Assembly: GCF_017355985.1 (NCBI RefSeq)
Contig: NZ_JAFIQU010000001.1
Span: 744,001 to 808,000, forward strand
From: Arenibaculum pallidiluteum
Lineage (GTDB): Bacteria > Pseudomonadota > Alphaproteobacteria > Azospirillales > Azospirillaceae
Length of the DNA stretch: 64,000 nucleotides
Direction: 5' to 3'
Shown piece after piece: positions 15,776 through 23,893 of this stretch (positions are counted from its first letter, which is position 1; each line of letters begins with the position of its first letter). Position numbers and translations under genes: made by a program. The notes beneath the pieces are model-generated. The model saw nothing but the letters and a program-made list of their open reading frames with translations, searched no databases and was not told where the DNA came from.

Positions 15776-16569
15776 CCTCCCCGCCGCCCGCGGTGGAGGT
15801 TCGCGGCCTCGTCAAGACCTACCCCGCGCGCTTCTCGCTGTTCGGGCGATCGCGCGCGGCCGTGCAGGCGCTGAAGGGCGTGTCCCTTCATGCCAAGCGC
15901 GGCGAGACGCTTGGGATCGTCGGAGAATCCGGCTCCGGCAAGACCACCCTCGCCCGCAGCCTCGTGGGGCTGGTCCGTCCCAGTGCCGGGACCATCCTGC
16001 TGGACGGCCGGCCGGTCGGGGAGCATGCCGCTGGACCGGGGTCGCTGGGTGCCGTCGTGCAGTACGTCTTTCAGGATCCCATGTCGTCCCTGAACCCGCG
16101 CAAGAGCGTACGGCAGACCCTTTCGGCGCCGCTCCGGTTCCTGGCCGGGCTCGACGCCCGGGCGCAGGCATCCCGCCTGGCCGAGCTGATGGCGGCAGTG
16201 GACCTGGACGCCACTTTCCTGGACCGCTACCCGCACGAGCTCTCGGGCGGGCAGGCGCAGCGCATCGGCATTGCACGGGCGCTCGCCGCCGGGGCCGGCA
16301 TCATCGTGCTGGACGAGCCCGTCTCGGCCCTGGACGTCTCGGTCCAGGCGCAGGTGCTGCGCCTTCTCGCCGAGCTGAAGGCCCGGCGCGGCCTGACATA
16401 CATTTTCATCAGCCACGACCTCGCCGTGGTCGAGGCGATCGCGGACCGCGTCGCCGTGATGTCCGCCGGCGAGATCGTCGAGGAAGGGCCGCCCGCCAGC
16501 ATCTTCACGGCCCCGACGCACCCCTACACGCGCCGGCTGGTGGCATCCGTCCCGGCGCTTCCGATCTGA
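15772..16569 (+). CDS. ABC transporter ATP-binding protein, DppF type
   Basis: Second ATPase of the peptide/nickel importer, 265 residues. Walker A GESGSGKTT, Q-loop FQDPMSSLNPR, signature LSGGQAQR, Walker B IIVLDEP and switch SHD are intact. The C-terminal HPYTRRLVASVP is typical of the DppF/OppF group. The TTG start at 15772 is supported by the TTGA overlap with the fusion gene and by GGAG upstream. It is the last gene of the operon. Confidence 0.92.
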   Translation: MTSPPPAVEVRGLVKTYPARFSLFGRSRAAVQALKGVSLHAKRGETLGIVGESGSGKTTLARSLVGLVRPSAGTILLDGRPVGEHAAGPGSLGAVVQYVFQDPMSSLNPRKSVRQTLSAPLRFLAGLDARAQASRLAELMAAVDLDATFLDRYPHELSGGQAQRIGIARALAAGAGIIVLDEPVSALDVSVQAQVLRLLAELKARRGLTYIFISHDLAVVEAIADRVAVMSAGEIVEEGPPASIFTAPTHPYTRRLVASVPALPI

Positions 16570-16603
16570 GGGGACGGGGCGCCGAGGAGACCCGGCAAGG
16601 AGA

Positions 16604-18469
16604 TCAGGCGGGGACGGGTTCCGCGCCGGAGTGCTCGATACGGTCGCGGCCGGCCGCCTTCGCGCCGTAGAGGGCCCGGTCCGCCAGGGCGATCAGCGCC
16701 GGCGCCGAGGTGGTGTCCGCCTTTGCCGCGGCCACCCCCAGGGAAAGCGTCACGTGGCCGAGGGAACGGCCCTCATGGACGATCGACAGCTCCCGTGCGC
16801 CGGCCAGAATGCCCCCGGCACGCTCCAGGGCGCCGTCCAGCCCGACGCCCGGCAGCACGACGATCAACTCCTCGCCGCCGTACCGGCATGCGATGTCGCC
16901 CTTGCGCACGCGGGCGAGAACCATGCGCGCCACCGCCTGCAGCATGGCATCGCCGGCTTCGTGCCCAAAGGAGTCGTTGAACCGCTTGAAGTGATCGATG
17001 TCCATCATGATCACCGCGATCTCTCCCCCGGTCCGCTCCGCGCGAGCGAACTCGAGGGCGAGCGTCTCCTCCATGTAGCGCCGGTTGAACAGGCGCGTGA
17101 GGGGATCCCGGATCGACTGCTCCCGAAGGCTCGCGCGCAGCCGGTGGTTCACCAGCGCGAGCGCCACGCTCTCGACCAGCGCGCCGGCGGCATCGCGCTC
17201 GACGGGTGAAAGCTCTCCCTGGAGGTAGAGCAAACCGACGACGTCGCTCGCCGCCGTCAGCGGCAGGCAGTGGTAGCAGGAGGCCGGCGTTCCCGCGAAG
17301 TGCTGGCAGTCGACTTCGCCGTAGTCGTCCCCACGGTGATGGGACTGGCCGCGCCGAAGGGCCCAGCAGTCCTGCGGCTGGAACTCGGTCGGAAGGTTCG
17401 GATCGCCCCAGGCGGCGATCCGGACGAAGAGATTGCGGGAGTGATTGACGGCGAACAGGGCGCCGGCCCGGTCCGGGAGGATCTCCGGGACGAGGCGCGC
17501 CGCGACCTGCCCGAATTCCCCATCGCCTCCCGCGCTTTGCAGGCGCTGGGCCATGCGCGACAACGTCTCGATGGCGCGACCGCGGGCAACGAGCTCGTCC
17601 GTCTTCCGGCTCAGCGCCTCGTTGGCCTCGAGGATCTGCTGGTCGGCAGCCTCCCGCGCCACCAGCGCCGCCGCCTGCTGGTCGGCCATCGCGTTGATGG
17701 CATGCGCAAGGCGGCCGAGCTCGTCGTCGCTCCTCACCGCGATCCTGTGACCGGAAGCCCCCGCGCCGAGGAGCCGCGTCCCTTCCACGAGCTGCTCGAG
17801 GGGGCGGTTCAGGCGGCGCATGGTCGTGAGGCCGAGCGCGAGCATGGTCACGACCACGACCAGTCCGCCGCCGAGGATCGTCGCGAAGATGCCGCGGGTC
17901 CTCGTCCGCGCGGACTCGCTCCGGGTCTCCAGCAACTGCTGCTGCACGGCCTGGATCTCGGCGACCGATTGCCGGATCCGCGCCATCGTGTTCAGTCCTC
18001 GATCGCCTTGGACAAGGGCCAGCGCTGCCTCGAAGTCGCCCTTCCTGCCGAGATCGACGGTCTCGCGCAGTTCCGCGAACTTCGTCTCGACGAGCTTTGC
18101 GAGCTTTGAGAGGCGGTCCTTCTGTCCGGGGTTCACGACGAGTTCGTTGGCGCGCCGGAATGATCCGGCATTGTGCTCCAGGGCCGGGTCGAGCTGCGCG
18201 AGATAGGCTTCGCGCCGAGTCAGCAGAAAACCGCGCTGTGCGGTCTCCGCGACATCGACGGAGCCCTGGATCTCCGCCACGCGCAGAACGACCTCCTGGG
18301 TCCGCTCGACCCATTCGGCATCTGCCTGGGCGCGCCGCAGCTCCACGTAGATCGAAGCGCAAAGCACCTGCACCGCCGCCACGGCGACGATCCAGAGGAG
18401 CGCTGTGCGTGTTCGCAGCGACATTCTTCGAGGGGCTCGGGGTCGCGGGTTAGAGTCACCTGGCGCCAT
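16604..18469 (-). CDS. Membrane diguanylate cyclase (CHASE3-HAMP-GAF-GGDEF)
   Basis: Makes c-di-GMP from two GTP. 621 residues: a membrane helix near 25-45, a periplasmic helical CHASE3-like sensor (about 48-185), a second helix near 200-220, HAMP, a short coiled segment, a GAF-like domain with several Cys and His, and a GGDEF domain. The active site is GGEEL (residues 531-535) preceded by RKGD five residues earlier, the inhibitory I-site RxxD, so an active, product-inhibited cyclase is expected. ATG 18469 has a GAAGAAG-like ribosome site; ATG 18490 and ATG 18424 are alternatives. It is divergent from the phasin-CBS gene. Confidence 0.92.
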   Translation of the reverse strand: MAPGDSNPRPRAPRRMSLRTRTALLWIVAVAAVQVLCASIYVELRRAQADAEWVERTQEVVLRVAEIQGSVDVAETAQRGFLLTRREAYLAQLDPALEHNAGSFRRANELVVNPGQKDRLSKLAKLVETKFAELRETVDLGRKGDFEAALALVQGDRGLNTMARIRQSVAEIQAVQQQLLETRSESARTRTRGIFATILGGGLVVVVTMLALGLTTMRRLNRPLEQLVEGTRLLGAGASGHRIAVRSDDELGRLAHAINAMADQQAAALVAREAADQQILEANEALSRKTDELVARGRAIETLSRMAQRLQSAGGDGEFGQVAARLVPEILPDRAGALFAVNHSRNLFVRIAAWGDPNLPTEFQPQDCWALRRGQSHHRGDDYGEVDCQHFAGTPASCYHCLPLTAASDVVGLLYLQGELSPVERDAAGALVESVALALVNHRLRASLREQSIRDPLTRLFNRRYMEETLALEFARAERTGGEIAVIMMDIDHFKRFNDSFGHEAGDAMLQAVARMVLARVRKGDIACRYGGEELIVVLPGVGLDGALERAGGILAGARELSIVHEGRSLGHVTLSLGVAAAKADTTSAPALIALADRALYGAKAAGRDRIEHSGAEPVPA

Positions 18470-18630
18470 CGTACTTCTTCGGATCTGCATATTTGATTAA
18501 TCCGAGAGAAGTCGTTGGCCGGGCCGGCCGCCGTACCGATGGGGGAGGCTCTTGTGCCTGCGTGATATGCCACTCCGGGGCTTGTTGCCCGGGTCTCGGT
18601 GACAGGACCGGGATCCCAGGGAGCAGGACC
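18470..18630. promoter_or_regulatory. Divergent promoter region, cyclase / phasin-CBS
   Basis: 160 bases with an AT-rich patch (ATATTTGATTAAT, 18489-18501) between two divergent genes. It probably carries both promoters; no clear operator is seen. Confidence 0.45.
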
Positions 18631-19743
18631 ATGGCACAGGGAACAGACGAGCCGAAAGGCGAGGTCAAGAACCAGGCCGCACGGACCGGCGATGGGCCGC
18701 AGACCGGCGGCAAGGGCGAGGCAAGGCGTTCGGAAGAAACTCGGCAGATCGAAGCCGCCGCCGGCCGCATGGCGGAGGCCGCACGGACCGGAGCGCACGC
18801 CGCGGGCGATGCGCTGCGCCATGGAGGCCAGGCGCTGGACCGGGCCTCTTCCCAGGGTGCCGACACGACGCGCCGGCTCACCGAGGAGGCGGGCCGGCGC
18901 ACCGCACGCGGTCAGGAACGCACCGGCGCGGCGGCGCGCGAGGTCGCCGACGCGGCGGCCGAGCAGCTCGAGCGCGTCGGCGAGGCCATGGCCCGCGCGA
19001 CGCGGGACGCCGCGGACAACGCGCGGACCATGATGGCCTTCTCCTCCGTCGCAGCGGACGGGCTGCGCGGGCTTCAGGGCATCTCGACACAGCTCGCCGA
19101 GCGGGTGGTCGAGACGAACGTCCGCATAGCGCAGGCATTGATGAACCAGACCAATCCCGGCGAATACGCTGCGATCCAGCAGCGCTTCGTACGCGAGTAT
19201 CTGGAGGCGCTGAGCCGCGGCACCGAGGAGTTCCTGCGCGCCGTGCAGAGCCTCGGCGCAACGGCCAGCGGCGATACCAGCGGCCAGGGCGGGCGGCAGC
19301 AGGCCCGCGTCGCCGATGTGATGAGCCACGAGGTCAGGCTCGTCCGGGCGGACGAAACCGTCCAGCAGGCCGCGCGGGTGATGGCCGAAATCGATGCCGG
19401 CATCCTGCCGGTCGCGGAGGGCGATCGCCTGGTGGGCATGCTGACGGACCGCGACATCGCGGTGCGCGCCATAGCACAGGGCCGCGATCCCGCGAAAACG
19501 GCCGTTCGCGACGTGATGTCCGCCGATGTGCGCTATTGCTACGAGGACGAGGATCTCGGCCACGTCGCCGCGAACATGGCCGAGCAGCGCCTGCGCCGGC
19601 TACCGGTGATGAACCGGAACAAGCGCCTGGTCGGGATCCTTTCGCTCGGCGATCTTGCCCAGGGCCAACCGTCCGAAAAAGCAGGACAGGCCCTCTCGGC
19701 AGTATCGACGCCTGGCGGCCCGCATTCGGGTGCCCAGACCTGA
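18631..19743 (+). CDS. Phasin-like protein with C-terminal CBS domain pair
   Basis: 370 residues. Residues 1-140 are Ala/Arg/Gln-rich, hydrophilic and probably helical. Residues about 145-205 match the phasin_2 type helical domain (GLQGISTQLAERVVETNVRI ... YLEALSRGTEEFLRAVQ), a granule-binding domain in PHA-storing bacteria. Residues about 227-283 and 292-345 are two CBS domains (DVMSHEVRLVRADETVQQAA, GMLTDRDIAVRA, DVMSADVRYCYEDEDL, GILSLGDLA) forming a Bateman module that usually binds adenine nucleotides. ATG 18631 is preceded by GGAG and starts the hydrophilic N-terminus. An adenylate-sensing granule or scaffold protein is an inference. Confidence 0.88.
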   Translation: MAQGTDEPKGEVKNQAARTGDGPQTGGKGEARRSEETRQIEAAAGRMAEAARTGAHAAGDALRHGGQALDRASSQGADTTRRLTEEAGRRTARGQERTGAAAREVADAAAEQLERVGEAMARATRDAADNARTMMAFSSVAADGLRGLQGISTQLAERVVETNVRIAQALMNQTNPGEYAAIQQRFVREYLEALSRGTEEFLRAVQSLGATASGDTSGQGGRQQARVADVMSHEVRLVRADETVQQAARVMAEIDAGILPVAEGDRLVGMLTDRDIAVRAIAQGRDPAKTAVRDVMSADVRYCYEDEDLGHVAANMAEQRLRRLPVMNRNKRLVGILSLGDLAQGQPSEKAGQALSAVSTPGGPHSGAQT

Positions 19744-20099
19744 GACCCCTAAGGCAAAGCTTTCTGCCGAGCATTGTCGGCGTGGGATAAAATTCCCGAA
19801 GCGGGCCCTGGACGAGGCGCGGTCCGAGATGGGCCGTGCCTTTCCGGGCGACCGGCGCATGGACGAGGCGATGATCCGTCGATAGACCAGCGGCAGGTCA
19901 AGAACCTCCGGGCCAAGCTCGAGGACCGCTGCCTTCGTCACCCGCTACGAGACGGTAGAGTCCCCGGCTAGAACCTCCATCTCGCCGGTGTCGACGGCCA
20001 TCCAGCGGCCGTAACGGCCAGTCGACTTTGGCGTTAATAGGTCCTTCATCAATTTCTCCAACCATGTCCCGCTGTAATTAGGGTCGCTGTGGCATATAA
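19744..20099. other. Intergenic region at the edge of the low-GC island
   Basis: About 350 bases with no intact gene. The stretch 19894-19970 reads, across a frame change, somewhat like the C-terminus of an IS5-type transposase (NLRAKLEDR then VTRYET). From about 20030 the base composition becomes clearly richer in A and T, marking the left border of the island. Confidence 0.5.
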
Positions 20100-22079
20100 A
20101 TGCGAACTACAAATCGACTGACAAAAGAACAAACCCCATCCACCGCTCGCCAAGAACATAAAATTCCTACAAATTTTTTGGATTTACCTGACCACGAGCA
20201 GGCGCCTTCCCACACTCCTATTTCGAGAGCATGGGAACATCTTGGTCGAGGCGAAGCGTCTCTGGCTTGCGACGTTCTCAAGAATGTCGGCTCACATTCG
20301 AGCCAGAAGCACGCAATCCTTTCAGTCGCCTTTATGCTCAAAAAGGAGCAGAACTGCCTCAAGGCCGATGAGGCAGGTTTTCTCCTGCGCACCTGCGGCA
20401 GTCCGAACTTTCCTCCTCCAGCAAAGGGAGCCTTGCTGAGCGTCATGGCGCGCCTTCTGACAACGCCACCCGATGCAGCAATTGCCCCATCGGATTTATC
20501 GGCGTTCGGAAAAAGCCTGTCGCAGCACCTTCCCTCTAAGGAAGCTGAACTTAACACTTTGCTATCCAGGCCGTGGCTCATAAGAGCCGTCATTTCCGCA
20601 TTAGTCGAAACGGGCGGCAACACATATCAGGCACAGCTCGCCGACATTCTTCTGGAGATCATTCAACGCGGGAGCTTTCGTCTGTTCAAGCGCATGCTCG
20701 ACTCCACCCTTCATGAAACGAACTACGATGCCCGCTTGATCGAGCGCTGTCTGAGATCTCTTCAGAATCATAATTATTTCGGGACATACCTGCTGGTTTC
20801 AGATCAGGTGAAATCGATAAACCTGCACGCTGACCTGCTGGCGTATTACCAAAATCGCTACACTCTAATCGCAGGCGGCGGCGGAGATTTCGTCGAGCAC
20901 CTTGAAGCGTCATGGCGAACGGGTGATTGCCTCCGCAATCCCGCGCTTCTCGTCGACTGCCTGAGAGGCGCAAGGACCTATTTCACAAAGGCGCGGATAG
21001 CTGAAATTTTGCAAGACGTGCCACACAGCCCGTTCTTCCACTTGCCTTCCGTCCAGCAGGAATATGCGCTGAATCTGTATGCCCAGAACAAGTACGAGGA
21101 GGCGCTTGACGTTGTGCAATCCATGCTTCCGAACGCGGATGAGGCATGGGCCCGAGATCTGGAAAGGCTCTCGGAAATGCTGAGGCACGCCATCGCGCTG
21201 ACAGGAACAGTGCACAATGGCGTGGCAAGGCAGGCTCCTCGTGCCCCTGAACCATGCACGGACACCCCGCCCCGACCGAGTGGCGAGATCCTGGTGGTAA
21301 CGTCGCTGCCTCCTGCGGCACCGCAGGCGCATAGGGAGAGCCTTCTACGGGCCGGTGAAGCCGGCTTCGTTGCGTGCAGCCTTAATTCAAGCGCGGAGCT
21401 GGGGACCGGCGCACCGATCGACGATGCCGTGTTCGTGCACACCTGCGCGGATACGGACGCCGTCGGGAAGAGGATCTATATCAGCACGATTGAGCGCATA
21501 GCCGAGAAATGGGGCGCCGGACACACCGTCATCGTGAATGCCGATATCAGGGTGAACTGGCCTGCGCTGCACGAGCGATTCCACAGGAACCCACAACCGG
21601 CCGATCTGGTCATCTATAGCCGCGAAGATGTCGATGCGAGCGGAAGCAGCCATGGCATATACGGCCTTGGCTTCGATCTGTTCATTGCTCGAACGGAAGC
21701 TCTTCGACTGTTTCGGGGAACCGAATTCGCATTCGGCCTTCCTTGGTGGGATTACTATTTTCCCATTGCCGCACTCTTGAATGGCTTCACGGTCAAGCGC
21801 GGCAGCCAGCCAAGGATCGTGCATTCTGACCACGCCGCGAAGTGGGATTGTCGGTCGATGAAACAGTACGCAGCAGAGTACGCCAAGCACATTTTACTGC
21901 GCCAACCCGGAGCGCAGCCAAGACTACCAGATAAACCGCAGAGAAGCCTCGATAGACTTATTGATTGCTGCAGATACATTACGCTCGATCGTCGCTCACC
22001 CTCGATTGAAACAGAGTGGATGCACGAACTACTAAACAGCTCCCTAGCACTTCTTTCGGAATTACCGCAGGAAACTTAG
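20100..22079 (+). CDS. Large protein with helical N-terminus and glycosyltransferase-like C-terminal domain
   Basis: 659 residues, not assignable to a named family with certainty. Residues 1 to about 370 are mostly helical, with TPR-like stretches (YALNLYAQNKYEEALDVVQS). After a Pro-rich linker, residues about 395-600 look like a nucleotide-sugar transferase-type alpha/beta domain: GEILVVTSLPP, then HTVIVNADI (near 474, where a DxD-like acidic site may sit), FDLFIARTEALRLF, FGLPWWDYYFPIAAL and IVHSDHAAKWD. No signal peptide or membrane helix. Codon use and GC are unlike the neighbours, suggesting transfer. No clear ribosome site at ATG 20100. It probably forms a unit with the sulfotransferase 60 bases downstream. 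A sugar or polysaccharide modification role is inferred. Confidence 0.75.
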   Translation: MRTTNRLTKEQTPSTARQEHKIPTNFLDLPDHEQAPSHTPISRAWEHLGRGEASLACDVLKNVGSHSSQKHAILSVAFMLKKEQNCLKADEAGFLLRTCGSPNFPPPAKGALLSVMARLLTTPPDAAIAPSDLSAFGKSLSQHLPSKEAELNTLLSRPWLIRAVISALVETGGNTYQAQLADILLEIIQRGSFRLFKRMLDSTLHETNYDARLIERCLRSLQNHNYFGTYLLVSDQVKSINLHADLLAYYQNRYTLIAGGGGDFVEHLEASWRTGDCLRNPALLVDCLRGARTYFTKARIAEILQDVPHSPFFHLPSVQQEYALNLYAQNKYEEALDVVQSMLPNADEAWARDLERLSEMLRHAIALTGTVHNGVARQAPRAPEPCTDTPPRPSGEILVVTSLPPAAPQAHRESLLRAGEAGFVACSLNSSAELGTGAPIDDAVFVHTCADTDAVGKRIYISTIERIAEKWGAGHTVIVNADIRVNWPALHERFHRNPQPADLVIYSREDVDASGSSHGIYGLGFDLFIARTEALRLFRGTEFAFGLPWWDYYFPIAALLNGFTVKRGSQPRIVHSDHAAKWDCRSMKQYAAEYAKHILLRQPGAQPRLPDKPQRSLDRLIDCCRYITLDRRSPSIETEWMHELLNSSLALLSELPQET

Positions 22080-22138
22080 GACGATTTGCACGCCGTTCCT
22101 CGTTCTTTATATTTACTCGGATACAGGAGATTAGATCG

Positions 22139-23119
22139 ATGATTATTTGGCTTTCATCATTTCCACGGTCTGGCAATACCCTGCTTCGCACTTTGCTGAA
22201 ACAAACCATGGGGTACCAGTCCTATTCGGATGAGTCCAATGACTCCGATCCGATTTCCGGCAAGGGACGCCTCGCTTCGGATGTTGGGGGCCTGAGCGTT
22301 CCTGATGATGATTGGGACCGCTTCTATCGCGAAGCCACGGCATCGTCCGAGACGTTCCTGGTGAAGACACACCGCCTGCCGCGTGACAGCCAGCCAGCTA
22401 TCTACGTTGTGAGAGACGGGCGAAAAGCGCTTCTCAGCTACAGTTATTTCCACCGGGATTTTAATGGGAACGGCGCCAGGTCGCTGCTCGAGCTCGTGTT
22501 GAATGGCGACTTCTACGGCGGGTGGTCGGCGCATTTCGACGCATGGTCTCGACGGAAGGGACCAACGCTGCATTTGAAGTATGAGGAGATCGTCAACCCG
22601 ACGGAGGCCACATTGGACGCCCTCGCAGAGTTCGTCGGTCATCGCGGCCCCCGCCAGCCTTGGCAGAACCCGTTCGCCGAATTGCAAGAAAAGGCTCCAT
22701 TGTTCTTTCGTCAGGGACAGACTCAATGGGATGGCGACCCTCGCTGGTCTCCGTCCTTGAACTCAGTTTTCTTTCTGCTGCATGGCGATGCCATGCTGAA
22801 ATGCGGCTACTCATCGTCGGATGAGGTTGCGTACATTAAAGAAATGATGCCTGCAGCTCTACGGGAGCTGGCAGAGTTCTCGGCGCAAGCCGTGGCACAA
22901 CGTACAGATTTCGCAAAGATTTGCGATGAGAGACAACACGTCATTGAGGAGCTGGACCGGGCGTGCAGAGAACGCCTTGAGGTCATCGAGTCACTGGCAC
23001 TCCAGTGCCAGGAAAGGCAGAAGGCGATAGAGGCCCTGAGCAAGGCATGCAACGAACGGCTGTCTATCATCAATAAACTGTCGATCGAGCTTCAGAATTT
23101 GAAGAAAAGCAGCGCTTAG
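22139..23119 (+). CDS. Sulfotransferase with 14-residue-repeat coiled tail
   Basis: Cytosolic PAPS-dependent sulfotransferase, 326 residues. The 5'-phosphosulfate loop is SSFPRSGNTLL (residues 6-16) and the 3'-phosphate motif VRDGRKALLSYSYF (91-104). The domain ends near residue 255. Residues 262-317 are four uninterrupted 14-residue units with consensus C-x-E-R-x3-I-x2-L-x3, followed by LQNLKKSSA; this is predicted to be a coiled coil with a cysteine once per unit. ATG 22139 has AGGAGA upstream and begins directly with the conserved strand MIIWLSSFPRS; the longer open frame lies partly in the preceding gene. Lower GC than the flanks. The acceptor is unknown; a glycan or flagellin sugar is possible. 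Confidence 0.87.
   Translation: MIIWLSSFPRSGNTLLRTLLKQTMGYQSYSDESNDSDPISGKGRLASDVGGLSVPDDDWDRFYREATASSETFLVKTHRLPRDSQPAIYVVRDGRKALLSYSYFHRDFNGNGARSLLELVLNGDFYGGWSAHFDAWSRRKGPTLHLKYEEIVNPTEATLDALAEFVGHRGPRQPWQNPFAELQEKAPLFFRQGQTQWDGDPRWSPSLNSVFFLLHGDAMLKCGYSSSDEVAYIKEMMPAALRELAEFSAQAVAQRTDFAKICDERQHVIEELDRACRERLEVIESLALQCQERQKAIEALSKACNERLSIINKLSIELQNLKKSSA
22922..23089 (+). repeat. Four in-frame 42-bp units encoding the sulfotransferase tail
   Basis: Each unit encodes 14 residues beginning Cys and containing Glu-Arg at positions 3-4, Ile at 8 and Leu at 11. The DNA copies have diverged while the protein pattern is kept, so the repeat is conserved at protein level. Confidence 0.85.
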
Positions 23120-23301
23120 CGGGAGTGCGTCCCGGCACGACTCTGAGCCCAGCCGCAGGCGCCATGGGATCGGGCTCCTCCCGGCGCAAGGGGAGCGTCT
23201 CCTCGCGACCGGCACCGGCAAGCCCCTCCCTTGGTCTCCTTCGGCCTCGATCTCGCCCTATCCTCGAGGGCCTTTCAGCAGACCATCCCGAAGTGAAAGG
23301 C

Positions 23302-23317
23302 CCGGGCGCAAGCCCGG
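23302..23317 (+). terminator. Terminator-like hairpin after the sulfotransferase
   Basis: CCGGGC-GCAA-GCCCGG, a 6-bp stem with a GNRA-type tetraloop, followed by CTTCTTCCTT. It lies about 180 bases after the sulfotransferase stop, between convergent genes. Confidence 0.55.
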
Positions 23318-23330
23318 CCCTTCTTCCTTA

Positions 23331-23357
23331 CGGGCAGCCGGCAGCGCCGGCTGCCCG
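23331..23357. terminator. Long hairpin between convergent genes
   Basis: Perfect 12-bp stem (CGGGCAGCCGGC / GCCGGCTGCCCG) with a 3-base loop, 10 bases beyond the stop of the minus-strand lipoprotein gene. It could stop transcription from either side; the flanks are not T-rich. Confidence 0.55.
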
Positions 23358-23366
23358 GTTCGCCGT

Positions 23367-23747
23367 TCAGAAGGACGGAACGCCGGCGAGTTCGAGCCCG
23401 CCGCGGGTGTAGACCGTGCGGACCCGACAGTACGAGCCCAGCTCGTCGGTCTCCATGTCCGTGATCAGGTGCCCGGGCTGGCTGCGCAGCCGGGTCCAGG
23501 CCATGTATCCGACAAGCTGGTCCTGGTCGATTCCGCCCATGATGGGCTGGTAGTAGATGCTGTCGACCTGATCGGCAGTGACGCCGGCACCAGCAAGGGC
23601 GCTGGCGGTCTTGTCACTGCAGGGGTTCGGGGACAGCGTCGATACGCGCTGTGACAGCGCAGCCGTCGGAGCCTGCACCGCCGGCTGCGAGCAGGCGGCG
23701 AGCCCGAGCACCGCGATGACCGGCGCAAGGATCGGAAGGAATTTCAA
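23367..23747 (-). CDS. Small putative lipoprotein
   Basis: Secreted lipoprotein of about 126 residues and unknown role. The N-terminus LKFLPILAPVIAVLGLAAC is a lipoprotein signal with lipobox LAAC, followed by a Gln/Pro-rich mature N-terminus and a short conserved-looking domain (VDSIYYQPIMGGIDQDQLVGYMAW). TTG 23747 is preferred because GGAGG lies a few bases upstream; ATG 23759, four codons earlier, sits on that GGAGG itself. Downstream of the PilZ gene on the same strand, about 145 bases away. Confidence 0.72.
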   Translation of the reverse strand: MKFLPILAPVIAVLGLAACSQPAVQAPTAALSQRVSTLSPNPCSDKTASALAGAGVTADQVDSIYYQPIMGGIDQDQLVGYMAWTRLRSQPGHLITDMETDELGSYCRVRTVYTRGGLELAGVPSF

Positions 23748-23893
23748 GGAAGCCTCCATGGAGCGTCTGGATAGCATATGGCGCCCCATGGCTGAACTTT
23801 CAGGCGCGGACCTGCCCATGCACCCGCGGAAGTAGCTGGCCGTTCTTTGGTGCAGGCCCGTCCTTCACACAGGGGCACGGATTGGACACCGTC

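Noticed and set aside
19774-19971. 65-codon plus-strand open frame
   Set aside because: No family character, no ribosome site; overlaps a possible transposase remnant in mixed frames.
22922-23089. CRISPR-like regular repeat
   Set aside because: The 42-base periodicity is in frame with coding sequence and conserved at protein, not DNA, level; no spacers.
20030-23125. Prophage or integrative element
   Set aside because: No integrase, phage gene, tRNA or attachment repeat is visible; only two metabolic-type genes.
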